Positions 49,212-58,268 of a DNA stretch of 64,000 nt are shown one piece after another. Each line of letters opens with the position of its first letter. The first letter of the stretch is position 1. The stretch is from JANMJD01 sp963828405 (GTDB taxonomy: Bacteria > Actinomycetota > Acidimicrobiia > Acidimicrobiales > Ilumatobacteraceae): positions 62,001 through 126,000 of the forward strand of contig CAWHEG010000031.1 in the NCBI GenBank assembly GCA_963828405.1. The letters are read 5' to 3'. The notes under the pieces were generated by a model. That model was given only the letters and a program-made list of their open reading frames with translations. It searched no databases and was not told the origin of the DNA. The translations under genes were made by a program, and so were the position numbers.

Positions 49212-50444
49212 TCAGCCGCCGATCGCCGCGACGACCTCGTCGAGGGCGTCGAGCGAGTGACCGCTGACGAACTCGTCGACGAACGGGAGTGCGGCGGCCA
49301 TGCCGCCGACGAGTGGCCGGAAGTCGCCGCGCTGCTTGCGCGGGTTGACCCAGACGATCCGGTGGGCGAGCCGCGAGAGACGCTCCATCTCACGCCCGAG
49401 CAGCGCCGGTTCGCCGCCCTCCCAACCGTCCGAGACGATCACGACGATCGCCCCGCGGCCCACACCACGACGGGCGTGATCGTCGTTGAACGTCCGCAGC
49501 GCCTCGCCGATGCGCGTGCCTCCCGACCAGTCGGGGGCCTGCGCCATCGCCTTGGCCAGGGCCTGGGCCGGATGCTGGACGGCGAGCGGTCGGGTCAGGC
49601 GGTGCATCCGCGTGGCGAACACGAAGGCCTCGGCGCCGATCGCCCGGACCGCCCCGTGGAGCAGGTACAGGTACGCCCGGCCGTACGACTCCATCGAACC
49701 CGAGACGTCGGCGATCAGGACGACCCGCCGCGGCCGGGTGCGTCGACGCCGATGGATCCGGCGCAGGGGATCGCCACCGGAACGCTGTGCCGCCCGCAGC
49801 GTGGCCCGCAGGTCGACGTCGTGGCCGAGGCGGTGGACGCGGGTACGCCGGCTCCGACGCCGGGGCGGACGGAGTTGGAAGGCCCCCATCAGGGCGCGCA
49901 GCTCCTCCAGCTCCTCGGGGGTGCACTGGCCGAAGGCCTTACCGGCGAGGCGCTCCTCGCTGCTCGCCGCGGCGAGCACGCCGTCGGAGGAGCCCGTCTC
50001 CCCGCCCGATCCGCTCGACGAACCAGGCATTCCCGGCCGCGCTTCGCCACCCGAGGGACCGTCCTGGCGGGGCCGGGTCGGTGGGGGCGACCCGTCGGCC
50101 GGTCGGGTCGAGGCGATCGGTGTGTTCGGGTTGCGCCCCGCCGCCGCGGTGTCGAGCATCCCGCGGAACACCTGGTCGAAGGTGCGTTGAAAGGCGTCGA
50201 GGTAGGCGCGGTCGGGCACCAGCGTGACCCGGGCCAGCCAGTAGAGCTCGTCGACGCGCTGCGGGCCGGCCAGGGCGATGCACTCGGCGAACCGCCCCGA
50301 CGCGGCGGGCGTGACCGGCACGCCGGCCGCATGGAGCAGCGATCCGAAGCGCCCGACCACCTCGGCCAGGTCGACATCGACGGCGGTTCGCCCGCCGACC
50401 GCGGCATCGGCACCCCTCGGCGACGGAGGGTCAGTTCCCGGCAC
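49212..50444 (-). CDS. coxE: VWA domain protein CoxE
   Basis: A 410-aa protein with a C-terminal von Willebrand A domain carrying a MIDAS motif, LIADVSGSMESYGRAYLYLL (Asp-x-Ser-x-Ser), then IVIVSDGWEGG. A long Pro/Gly/Ser-rich low-complexity stretch (about residues 100-165) separates it from the N-terminal helical domain. CoxE works with the AAA+ protein CoxD in maturing the CO dehydrogenase active site. It overlaps coxD by 14 bp and is the last gene of the cox operon. Confidence 0.87.
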   Translation of the reverse strand: MPGTDPPSPRGADAAVGGRTAVDVDLAEVVGRFGSLLHAAGVPVTPAASGRFAECIALAGPQRVDELYWLARVTLVPDRAYLDAFQRTFDQVFRGMLDTAAAGRNPNTPIASTRPADGSPPPTRPRQDGPSGGEARPGMPGSSSGSGGETGSSDGVLAAASSEERLAGKAFGQCTPEELEELRALMGAFQLRPPRRRSRRTRVHRLGHDVDLRATLRAAQRSGGDPLRRIHRRRRTRPRRVVLIADVSGSMESYGRAYLYLLHGAVRAIGAEAFVFATRMHRLTRPLAVQHPAQALAKAMAQAPDWSGGTRIGEALRTFNDDHARRGVGRGAIVVIVSDGWEGGEPALLGREMERLSRLAHRIVWVNPRKQRGDFRPLVGGMAAALPFVDEFVSGHSLDALDEVVAAIGG

Positions 50445-51336
50445 CCGACACCACCCAGTCGAGCCCGCGCTCGATCGCCGCCTCGACGTCTTCGCGGTAC
50501 TTGAGCACGGAACCGAGGGTCAGCCGGGCCGACTCGGCGCTCAGCACCTCGACGCCGAGGGCCTGCAGCGCCGACACCCAGCCGATCGCCTCGGCGATCC
50601 CCGGCGCCTTCTGCACCTCGAGCGACCTCAGCCGGCTCACCGCCGCGCCGACCTGGTCGGCCAACGTCACCCGGGCGGTCGGCACCCGGCGGCGGATGAT
50701 CGCCGTGGCCCGATCGAGCGGCGGGTAGTCGATCCAGTGGTACAGGCAACGTCGCTTGAGCGCATCGTGCAGGTCACGGGTGCGGTTCGAGGTGAGGATC
50801 ACCACGGGCTGGTGGATCGCCCGTACCGTGCCCAGCTCGGGGATCGTCACCGCCGACTCGGCGAGCATCTCGAACAGGAACGCCTCGAACTCGTCGTCCG
50901 CCCGGTCGATCTCGTCGATGAGCAGCACCGCGGGACGGGGGCCGCGATGGCGCAACGCCTGCAGCAGCGGGCGTTCCACCAGGTAGTCGGCGGTGAACAG
51001 GCTCTCCTCGGAGCGTGCCGCGCCCCCCGTCGGGGCGCTCTCGGCCAGCCGGATGGCGAGCAGTTGGCGCTGGTAGTTCCACTCGTAGAGGGCCTCCGAG
51101 GCCGTGATGCCCTCGAAGCACTGGAGGCGGACGAGCGGGGTGTCGAGCATCGCCGCCAGTGCCTTGGCCGCCTCGGTCTTGCCGACCCCCGCCTCCCCCT
51201 CGAGCAGCAACGGCTGGGGGAGCCGCACCGCGCAGAACAGCGCCGTGGCCAGTCCGAGATCGGTGAGGTAACCGGCCTCGTCGAGCCGGGCCGCGAGTGC
51301 GGCGGTGTCGGGGATCAGTTCGGCGAGCGACTGCAT
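50431..51336 (-). CDS. coxD: MoxR-type AAA+ ATPase CoxD
   Basis: A 301-aa AAA+ protein: Walker A GEAGVGKTEAAKAL, Walker B VLLIDEIDRADDEFEAFLFEML, sensor 1 VILTSNRTRDLHDALKRRCLYHWIDYP. CoxD is the chaperone-like ATPase needed to build the [CuSMoO2] centre of CO dehydrogenase. The ATG at 51336 shares one base with the stop of the XdhC-YHS gene (TGATG), so translation is coupled. Confidence 0.9.
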   Translation of the reverse strand: MQSLAELIPDTAALAARLDEAGYLTDLGLATALFCAVRLPQPLLLEGEAGVGKTEAAKALAAMLDTPLVRLQCFEGITASEALYEWNYQRQLLAIRLAESAPTGGAARSEESLFTADYLVERPLLQALRHRGPRPAVLLIDEIDRADDEFEAFLFEMLAESAVTIPELGTVRAIHQPVVILTSNRTRDLHDALKRRCLYHWIDYPPLDRATAIIRRRVPTARVTLADQVGAAVSRLRSLEVQKAPGIAEAIGWVSALQALGVEVLSAESARLTLGSVLKYREDVEAAIERGLDWVVSGAGN

Positions 51337-52229
51337 CAGGCGGTGAGGTAGGCGGCCGGGTCGTTGGCGAACGCCCGCAGGCAACCACTCCCGCAGAAGA
51401 AGAAGCGCCGGTCGTCGTGGTCGATGTGCAGCGAGGAATCGACCGCAGCCACCGTCATCCCGCACACCGGGTCGAGACCGGTGGCGCCGGACACAGGGGT
51501 CTCGTCGGCCCGCACGCTGCGTCCCGTCGGCCGGGGCCGGGAGGCGACGATCTCGGCGAGGATCGACAGGGCGATCTCCGGCGGGGTCCGGGCGCCGATG
51601 TCGAGCCCTGCCGGTGTGTGGACGCGGGCCCTCATCGAACCGCAGACGTCGAGCGCCCCGATGACCGCCTCCCCCCGCTTACGGCTGGCCACCAGCCCGA
51701 CGTACGGCACCCCGCAGCGCAGGGCGTCGGTCAACGGCCCCGTCTCCTCGCGGCCGTGCGAGGCGACGACGAGCGCGGCGGTGTCATCGGGGAGCGGGTC
51801 GGCGTACGGCCCCGCCTGGTAGCCGAGCGGAGCGGCCAGGGCGAGCAGCGCCCGGGCCACCGGCGTGGAACCGACCACGGCGACGTACGGCGCCGGCCGT
51901 TGCGGCTCGAGGAAGATCTCGAGCGTCCCGCCCGACAGGCACGGGTTGTGCACGGTGAGCTTGCCGCCCTGGGGTGGCTCGGGAACCGGGCTGATCCGTA
52001 GGAGCAGCGACTCGCCCGAATCGAGCAGGGCCAACGACTGGGCGCGCACCGTCGACTCGGCGCAGTCCCCGCCGACGAAGCCCTCCATCGTGCCGTCGGG
52101 CAGGACGATCGCCTCGTCACCCGGCTTGGCCGACGTCGGCCGCTCGGCCAGCACCACGCGGGCGTGGACGAACGGCACCCGCAGGTGGCGCAGCTCGGCG
52201 GCGCGGGCGGCCAGGTCGGCGCTCGTCAT
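51336..52229 (-). CDS. XdhC/CoxI family maturation protein fused to a C-terminal YHS domain
   Basis: A 297-aa protein. The N-terminal XdhC_CoxI segment has PGDEAIVLPDGTMEGFVGGDCAESTVRAQSL; the Rossmann-type XdhC_C domain has VAVVGSTPVARALLALA and LVVASHGREETGPL, then VGLVASRKRG. The last ~45 residues are a YHS domain: DPVCGMTVAAVDS and FFFCGSGCLRAFANDP, with Cys in CGM and CGSGC that could bind metal. XdhC/CoxI proteins insert or sulfurate the molybdenum cofactor. The YHS fusion suggests copper delivery for the Mo-Cu site (inference). It lies between coxL (1-bp gap) and coxD. Confidence 0.86.
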   Translation of the reverse strand: MTSADLAARAAELRHLRVPFVHARVVLAERPTSAKPGDEAIVLPDGTMEGFVGGDCAESTVRAQSLALLDSGESLLLRISPVPEPPQGGKLTVHNPCLSGGTLEIFLEPQRPAPYVAVVGSTPVARALLALAAPLGYQAGPYADPLPDDTAALVVASHGREETGPLTDALRCGVPYVGLVASRKRGEAVIGALDVCGSMRARVHTPAGLDIGARTPPEIALSILAEIVASRPRPTGRSVRADETPVSGATGLDPVCGMTVAAVDSSLHIDHDDRRFFFCGSGCLRAFANDPAAYLTA

Positions 52230-52230
52230 C

Positions 52231-54624
52231 TCACTCGTAGGCGAGGTCGGTGCGCGGTGCCCGGCCCTGGATGGTCATCCACACCTGGGCCGGGGTCAGC
52301 GGCATGTCGGCGTGCTTCACCCCGAACGGCTTGAGCGCGTCGATGACGGCGTTGACGACCGCCGGCGGCGAGCCGACCGTGGCCGACTCGCCGACGCCCT
52401 TGACCCCGAGCGGGTGATGGGGCGAGGGGGTCACGGTCTCGCCGAGCTCGAAGGTGGGCACCTCCATCGACGTCGGCAGGAGGTAATCCATGAACGTACT
52501 GCCCAGGCAGTTACCGTCGGTGTCGAAGGCGATCGACTGCATCAGGGCCATCCCGATGCCGTCGGCGAGACCGCCGTGCACCTGACCCTCGACGATCATC
52601 GGGTTGATCCGCGGGCCGCAGTCGTCGACGGCGATGAACCGGCGCACCTTGATCTCACCGGTGCCCGCGTCGAGGTCGACGACGCAGATGTAGGCGCCGA
52701 ACGGATAGGTGAGGTTGGGCGGGTTGTAGACCGCCGACGCATCGAGATGGCCCTCCACCCCTTCGGGCAGCTCCAACGACGAGTGGGCGAGCATGGCGAT
52801 CTCCTGGATCGTCCTGCCCTGCGACGGATCACCCTTCACCGACCAGCGGCCGTGGGTCCACTCGAGGTCGTCGGGCGAGCACTCCAGTGCCGCGGCGGCG
52901 ACGATGCGGGCCTTGGCCCGCACGCGCTGGGAGACCACGGCGGCCGCCGCGCCCGACACGGGTGTGGAGCGCGACCCATAGGTGCCGAGACCGAACGGGG
53001 TGTTGTCGGTGTCACCGTGGATCACCTCGACGTCCTCGGGTGGGATGCCGAGCTCGTGGGCGACGATCTGGGCGAACGTCGTCTCGTGACCCTGCCCCTG
53101 GGTCTGCACCGACAGCCTGATCTGCGCCTTGCCCGTCGGGTGGACGCGCAGCTCGCAGCCGTCGGCCATGCCGAGGCCGAGGATGTCCATGTGCTTGCGC
53201 GGGCCGGCGCCCACGCCCTCCGTGAAGAACGACAGGCCGATGCCCATGTACTCACCCCGGGCGCGCTTCTCGGCCTGCTCGCGGCGCAGCTCGTCGTATC
53301 CGGCGATGCGCATCGCCTCGGTCAGCGCCGCCGGGTAGTTGCCCGAGTCGTACTCCCATCCGGTCGGCGTCGTGTAGGGGAACTGCTCCGGGCGGAGCAG
53401 GTTCTTCATCCGCAACTCCGCCGGGTCGATGCCGAGCTCATCGGCCAGCCGGTCGATCAGCCGCTCGATCAGGTACACGGCTTCGGTGATCCGGAACGAA
53501 CAGGCGTAGGCCACGCCGCCGGGAGCCTTGTTCGTGTACACGCCGGTGACCTTGCAGTGGGCCGCCGGATAGTCGTACGAGCCGGTGAAGATGTGGAAGA
53601 ACCCGGAGGGGAACTTCGTCGGCTGGGCCGTGGCGTTGAACGCCCCGTGGTCGGCCAGTACGTCGGTCCGCACCGCCTGGATCCGGCCGTCCCTGGTGGC
53701 ACAGATCTCACCGTGCATGTGGTAGTCACGGGCGAAACCGGTGGTCATCAGGTTCGAGGAGCGGTCCTCCATCCACTTCACCGGCCGCTTGGTGACGATC
53801 GAGCCGACGACGGCGAGCACGTAGCCCGGGTAGATCGGCACCTTGTTGCCGAACCCGCCGCCGATGTCGGGTGAGATCACCTGGATCTTGTGCTCCGGGA
53901 TGCCGGCGACGAGCGCGTACACGGTGCGATGGGCGTGGGGCGCCTGGCTGGTGATGTAGGCCGTCAGCTTGCCCGTCACCGGGTCCATGTAGGCCAGCGA
54001 GCCGCAGGTCTCCATCGGGGCCGGATGCGAGCGGGGGTAGAGCATGTCGAGGCTCACCGACACCTCGGCGGCGGCGAAGGCGGCGTCGGTCGTCGCCGCG
54101 TCGCCCGCCTCCCAGTCGAAGATGTGGTTCGAGGTCTTGCCCTCGATCTCGTCGCGCACCAGCGGGGCGTCGGCGTCGAGCGCCCTGCGGGCGTCGATCA
54201 TCGGCGGGAGCGGCTCGTACTCCACGTCGATCAGCTCGAGGGCGTCGCGCGCCGAGTACTTGTCCTCGGCGATGACGAAGGCCACCTCCTGGCCCTGGAA
54301 GCGCACCTTGTCGGTGGCCAGCACCGCCTGGACGTCGGCCGACAGCGTCGGCATCCAGGCCAGCTTGAGGCCCTCGAGCATCGCCCCGGTGATCACCGCC
54401 CTGACCTTGGGGTGCGCCTCGGCGGCCGAGGTGTCGATCGACACGATCCGGGCATGGGCGTACGGGCTGGCCAGGATCGCGCCGAAGAGCATCCCGGGCA
54501 TGGTGATGTCGTCGAGGTAGTTGCCCTTGCCGCGCAGGAACCGGACGTCCTCCTTGCGCGGCATCCGGCCGAAGCCGATCGGGTTGCCGGCCGCGGAGAG
54601 AGGGGCCTCTTCGGTGACGGTCAT
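52231..54624 (-). CDS. coxL: Carbon monoxide dehydrogenase large subunit, form I (aerobic)
   Basis: A 797-aa molybdenum hydroxylase large subunit: GFGRMPRKEDVRFLRGKGNYLDD, DIGGGFGNKVPIYPGYV, and the form I signature AYACSFR with Cys375, matching AYxCSFR (Cys388 in Oligotropha) where copper is bound. QTQGQGHETTFAQI and GVKGVGESATVGSPPAV (with the active-site Glu) are also present. It oxidises CO to CO2 with electrons to a quinone, supporting trace-gas scavenging. ATG 54624 overlaps coxS by 4 bp; the frame upstream is inside coxS. Confidence 0.94.
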   Translation of the reverse strand: MTVTEEAPLSAAGNPIGFGRMPRKEDVRFLRGKGNYLDDITMPGMLFGAILASPYAHARIVSIDTSAAEAHPKVRAVITGAMLEGLKLAWMPTLSADVQAVLATDKVRFQGQEVAFVIAEDKYSARDALELIDVEYEPLPPMIDARRALDADAPLVRDEIEGKTSNHIFDWEAGDAATTDAAFAAAEVSVSLDMLYPRSHPAPMETCGSLAYMDPVTGKLTAYITSQAPHAHRTVYALVAGIPEHKIQVISPDIGGGFGNKVPIYPGYVLAVVGSIVTKRPVKWMEDRSSNLMTTGFARDYHMHGEICATRDGRIQAVRTDVLADHGAFNATAQPTKFPSGFFHIFTGSYDYPAAHCKVTGVYTNKAPGGVAYACSFRITEAVYLIERLIDRLADELGIDPAELRMKNLLRPEQFPYTTPTGWEYDSGNYPAALTEAMRIAGYDELRREQAEKRARGEYMGIGLSFFTEGVGAGPRKHMDILGLGMADGCELRVHPTGKAQIRLSVQTQGQGHETTFAQIVAHELGIPPEDVEVIHGDTDNTPFGLGTYGSRSTPVSGAAAAVVSQRVRAKARIVAAAALECSPDDLEWTHGRWSVKGDPSQGRTIQEIAMLAHSSLELPEGVEGHLDASAVYNPPNLTYPFGAYICVVDLDAGTGEIKVRRFIAVDDCGPRINPMIVEGQVHGGLADGIGMALMQSIAFDTDGNCLGSTFMDYLLPTSMEVPTFELGETVTPSPHHPLGVKGVGESATVGSPPAVVNAVIDALKPFGVKHADMPLTPAQVWMTIQGRAPRTDLAYE

Positions 54625-55091
54625 ACGTTCGCTCCCTGGTGATGTGCGGCCCACTGGATGGACTTCACGATGTTGTCGTAGCCGGTGCAGCGACACAACT
54701 GGCCGCTGATCGCCTCACGGATCTCGTGCTCGGACGGATCGGGGTTCTCGGCGAGGAGGGCCTTGGCGACCATCATCATGCCGGGGGTGCAGAAGCCGCA
54801 CTGCAGGCCATGGCACTCCATGAAGCCCTGCTGGACGGGGTCGAGGCCGGCTGCCGTCTCGAGACCCTCGACGGTGTCGATCGAGCGGCCGTCGGCCATC
54901 ACTCCGAGCACCGTGCAGCTCTTCACCGGCCTGCCGTCCATGTGCACGACGCACGCCCCGCAGTTCGAGGTGTCGCAGCCCCAGTGGGTGCCGGTCAGGC
55001 CGAGGTTGTCGCGTACGACGTGCACGAGCAGCACCCGCGGTTCGACGTCGGCGCTCATCGTCTCGCCGTTGACGGTGAGGTTGATCTCCAT
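54621..55091 (-). CDS. coxS: Carbon monoxide dehydrogenase small (iron-sulfur) subunit
   Basis: A 156-aa subunit with two [2Fe-2S] clusters. The plant-type cluster is Cys39, 44, 47 and 59 (GCDTSNCGACVVHMDG...SC), and the second is Cys98, 101, 133 and 135 (QCGFCTPG, LCRCTGY). It passes electrons from the Mo-Cu centre to FAD in CoxM. One base separates it from coxM and it overlaps coxL by 4 bp. Confidence 0.94.
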   Translation of the reverse strand: MEINLTVNGETMSADVEPRVLLVHVVRDNLGLTGTHWGCDTSNCGACVVHMDGRPVKSCTVLGVMADGRSIDTVEGLETAAGLDPVQQGFMECHGLQCGFCTPGMMMVAKALLAENPDPSEHEIREAISGQLCRCTGYDNIVKSIQWAAHHQGANV

Positions 55092-55092
55092 C

Positions 55093-55968
55093 TCAGTGCT
55101 CCCCTCGGGCCCGGGCGATCGCCGTGCGCAGTGCCCGCTTGGTCAGTTCTCCGGCCAGGTGCCGCTTGTACTCCGCCGGGCCGCGCTGGTCGGTCGACGG
55201 GTTGGCGTGCTCGGCGGCGAGCGCCCCGGCTGCCTCGATGTCGGACTCGGTGCCCGACTTGCCGACGAGGGCGGCCTCGGCCTCTGGGGCGCAGAAGTGC
55301 GGCGCCCCGACCGCGGTGAGCCCGATGCCGACCTGGGCGATCGTGTCGCCGTCGAGCCACACGCAGGCGCCGGCGGCGGCAACCGCCCAGTCGCCGGCCC
55401 GGCGTTCGACCTTGGCGTAGGCGCTGCCGCCGCCCGGGCGGATCGGCAGGCGCACCTCGGTGATCATCTCGGCCTCTCCGAGGACCGTCTGGTAGGGACC
55501 GTCGTGGATGTCGCGGGCCGGCACCGAGCGCGTCCCCGCCGACGAGACGATCACGATCGTGGCCCGGGCCGCCGAGAACACGGCCGACAGGTCCTCGCTC
55601 GGATCGGCCTGGCCGATCGAACCGCCGACGGTTCCGCGGTTGCGGACCACCGGATCGGCGATCACCCGCTCGGCGTCGTGGAGGATGCGGTAGTGCTCAC
55701 CGGCGACGCCCGACGACAGCAGATCGGCGTGGCGGGTCATCGCCCCGATGCACAGTTCGTCGCCCTCGACACGGACGTACGACAGGTCGCCGACGAGGTC
55801 GTTGATGTCGATGAGGTGCTCGGGCCGGGCGAGACGGAGCTTCATCATCGGGAGCAGCGAGTGCCCCCCGGCGACGAGACGGGCCTCGGGCCCCAGTTGT
55901 TCGAGTAGTGCGACGGCGTGCGAGACGCTGGTCGCCCGTTCGTACCCGAACGGCGCAGGTGTCTGCAT
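55093..55968 (-). CDS. coxM: Carbon monoxide dehydrogenase medium (FAD) subunit
   Basis: A 291-aa FAD subunit: LVAGGHSLLPMMKLRLARPEHLIDIN (pyrophosphate-binding AGGHS) and RNRGTVGGSIGQADPSEDL, the two FAD motifs of CoxM. The order M-S-L is that of form I cox operons. The ATG at 55968 has GGGGGGA 3-8 nt upstream. It is the first gene of the cox operon, divergent from the degenerate LysR gene across 170 bp. Confidence 0.93.
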   Translation of the reverse strand: MQTPAPFGYERATSVSHAVALLEQLGPEARLVAGGHSLLPMMKLRLARPEHLIDINDLVGDLSYVRVEGDELCIGAMTRHADLLSSGVAGEHYRILHDAERVIADPVVRNRGTVGGSIGQADPSEDLSAVFSAARATIVIVSSAGTRSVPARDIHDGPYQTVLGEAEMITEVRLPIRPGGGSAYAKVERRAGDWAVAAAGACVWLDGDTIAQVGIGLTAVGAPHFCAPEAEAALVGKSGTESDIEAAGALAAEHANPSTDQRGPAEYKRHLAGELTKRALRTAIARARGEH

Positions 55969-56123
55969 CGTCCCCCCTTGTGGCGTTGATCGCCGCAGCC
56001 TGCGCACGCGGCGGAATCGGTGTCCCCTTCGAGCGCAGCTTCGTGCCTGCCCCAGGTGCCCGTCAAGCGGGGAGTAATGGTTCCCTTATCGGCGCATGAT
56101 GCGATGTTCCGATGCGGCGGCCC

Positions 56124-56129
56124 TACGCT
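56124..56129 (+). promoter_or_regulatory. Possible -10 hexamer TACGCT of the LysR-type gene
   Basis: TACGCT lies 9 nt before the GTG at 56139. Confidence 0.35.
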
Positions 56130-56138
56130 CGGTGGTGG

Positions 56139-57093
56139 GTGACGCTCAACCAGCTCAAGGTCTTCGTGCTCGTGGTCCGGCTCGGCTCGTTCCGCGCCGC
56201 GGCCACGCGTCGGGGTGAGCGAGCCGGCCGTCGCCCAGGCCATCACCGCTGCGCCAGAGCCTCGGCGATCCCCTGTTGAGCGGGGCGCCGCCGGCATCGA
56301 CCTCACACTGCCGGCCAGCGCATCGTCGGGCTGGCCTCGCAGATGGTCAACCTCGCGTCGAGGCCGAGACGCCGTGCGCCAGGCTCGGGGCGGCCCCGAG
56401 CTCGTGCGTTTCGTCGCGACGGCCACGCCAGGGGACGCGGTCGCCCCCGCCCTGCTCCAGGCGTTCCTACTGCGCACGGCGAATGTCGAGGCCACGCTCG
56501 GTATCGCCACCACCGAGGAGATGGGGGCATTGCTCTCCGAGCGTCTCGGCGACGTGGCCATCGGGCCCCGTCTCGTAGGATCGCTGAGCCCGGGGATCGT
56601 CAGCGAACCGTTGATGCGCTACCGGATGGTGATCGTCGCCGCGACCGGCCACCCGCTCGCTCGGGCACCGGGCCCCATCCGGCAACGCCGGCTGGGCGAC
56701 CAGCGTTGGCTCGTCGACCCGGGCGGCACCGATCGGCTGAGCGACGTCGGGCTGCTGCTCACCCGGATCGGTGTCCCGGAGGAGCGGGTCACGGTGTTCC
56801 CGAACCAGCGCCTGGCGTGGGCGGCTGCGTCGACCGGCGAGGGGATCGCTCCGGCCGTCGAGCACCTGTTGGCCCGCGAGCAGCTCCCACTGGCCGTCCT
56901 GCCGATCGAGGGCATGCCGCTCGAACTGCTCTGGCACGTCAACACCCTGGCCGCCGATCGGCGGCCACCCGCCGTGGCCCGCCTGCTGCGGTTCCTGGCC
57001 TCCCCCGACTCGACGCAGGTGATGTTCAAGGCCGACGGGCGGGTGCCGGCGTCGAAGTTCAAGCCCCCGGTCCACGTGACGATCTGGAGTTGA
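56139..57093 (+). pseudogene. LysR-family regulator with several frameshifts in its N-terminal half
   Basis: The beginning VTLNQLKVFVLVVRLGSFRAAAT is the LysR winged helix, and VSEPAVAQAIT appears next but in another frame. RQSLGDPLL, ERGAAGIDLT and GQRIVGLASQMVNLA are then each in yet different frames. From ARGGPELVRFVATATPG to the stop at 57093 the effector-binding domain is intact. At least four frame changes between about 56200 and 56390 would abolish the DNA-binding domain and linker. This is a pseudogene unless that short GC-rich stretch is badly sequenced. A divergent LysR gene is a usual neighbour of cox operons. Confidence 0.8.
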
Positions 57094-57213
57094 ACGGACC
57101 TCCGGCGCTCGGCCCGCCTCGCCCGCGGTCGGCGCTCCGTCGGGGCGAGGACGGGAGACCCGCGGCCGGCGATCCGGGCAGGAGCGGGAGGCGGACGGCG
57201 AGCGAAAACGACG

Positions 57214-57219
57214 TAGCCT
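57214..57219 (+). promoter_or_regulatory. Possible -10 hexamer TAGCCT
   Basis: TAGCCT lies 10 nt before the ATG of map at 57230, implying a very short leader. Confidence 0.4.
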
Positions 57220-57229
57220 GGCAAACGTC

Positions 57230-58210
57230 ATGACGACCACGACCGCACCGAGCGTGCTCCCGAGCGCCAACGATCTGTGTTGGTGCGGGAGCGGACGCAA
57301 GTACAAGCGCTGCCACAGGCAACTCGAAGGTCGCGTACAGCCCGGCGAGTTGAGCCCGTACCGAACCGTGCCCGATCACATCGACCGGCCGACCTACGCC
57401 GACAGCGGCCGCCCTGTCCGCTGGGACGAGCCCCGCGTCAAGTCGCCCGAGATCATCGAGCGGATGCGCCACGCCGGCCGCGTCGCCGCCGAGATCCTCC
57501 GGCTGGCCGGCGAGATGGTCGCGCCAGGTGTGACCACCGACGAGATCGACTCCTACGTCCACCGGCTGTGCATCGAGCGCGACTCGTATCCGAGCCCGCT
57601 CAACTACCACTTCTTCCCCAAGAGCGTGTGCACCTCGGTCAACGAGGTGATCTGCCACGGCATCCCCGATTCGCGGGCGCTCATCGAGGGGGACATCGTC
57701 AACCTGGATGTCACGGCATTCGTCGGCGGGGTGCACGGCGATACCAACGCCACGTTCGTCGTCGGTGAGACCGATCCGGCCAGCCGGGCGCTGATCGAGG
57801 CGACCGAGGAGTGCCTGTGGCGGGGGATCGAGGCCGTCGTCCCCGGGCGACCGGTGAGCGACATCGGCCGGGCGATCGAGGCGGCCGCCCGCACGGGCCG
57901 GTACGGCGTGGTGCGCAGCTTCGTGGGCCACGGGATCGGCGAACAGTTCCACACCGACCTGCAGATCCTTCACTACTACGACGCCAAGAGCACCACGGTG
58001 ATGCGCCCGGGCATGACGTTCACGATCGAGCCGATGATCACCCTCGGCTCGTGGCAGCACCGGCTGTGGGCCGACGGCTGGACCGCCGTCACGGCCGACG
58101 GCAAGCGCACGGCGCAGTTCGAGCACATGATCCTCGTCACCGACGAGGGGCACGACGTGCTCACCGCCGGGCCGGGCTCCATCTCGCCCACCGCTCCCTG
58201 GACCCGCTGA
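57230..58210 (+). CDS. map: Methionine aminopeptidase type I with N-terminal SEC-C zinc motif
   Basis: A 326-aa enzyme. The N-terminal SEC-C motif CWCGSGRKYKRCH (about residues 18-30) probably binds zinc and the ribosome or SecB-like partners. The catalytic domain starts at IIERMRHAGRVAAEIL. It contains CHGIPD, NLDVTAFVGGVHGDTNATF (metal Asp pair), FVGHGIGEQFHTD (His), and FTIEPMI (Glu). It removes the initiator Met from nascent proteins. SEC-C-extended MetAPs are common in actinobacteria. Confidence 0.93.
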   Translation: MTTTTAPSVLPSANDLCWCGSGRKYKRCHRQLEGRVQPGELSPYRTVPDHIDRPTYADSGRPVRWDEPRVKSPEIIERMRHAGRVAAEILRLAGEMVAPGVTTDEIDSYVHRLCIERDSYPSPLNYHFFPKSVCTSVNEVICHGIPDSRALIEGDIVNLDVTAFVGGVHGDTNATFVVGETDPASRALIEATEECLWRGIEAVVPGRPVSDIGRAIEAAARTGRYGVVRSFVGHGIGEQFHTDLQILHYYDAKSTTVMRPGMTFTIEPMITLGSWQHRLWADGWTAVTADGKRTAQFEHMILVTDEGHDVLTAGPGSISPTAPWTR

Positions 58211-58226
58211 ACCCGCTGAACCCGCT
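58203..58226 (+). repeat. 9-bp tandem repeat CCCGCTGAA, about 2.7 copies
   Basis: Two full units and a partial one cover the stop codon of map and the bases after it. It is probably neutral slippage; the stop is in the first unit. Confidence 0.6.
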
Positions 58227-58268
58227 TATGGCCGTAACACGGCACGACCATGCCGAGACGGTGTTGCC

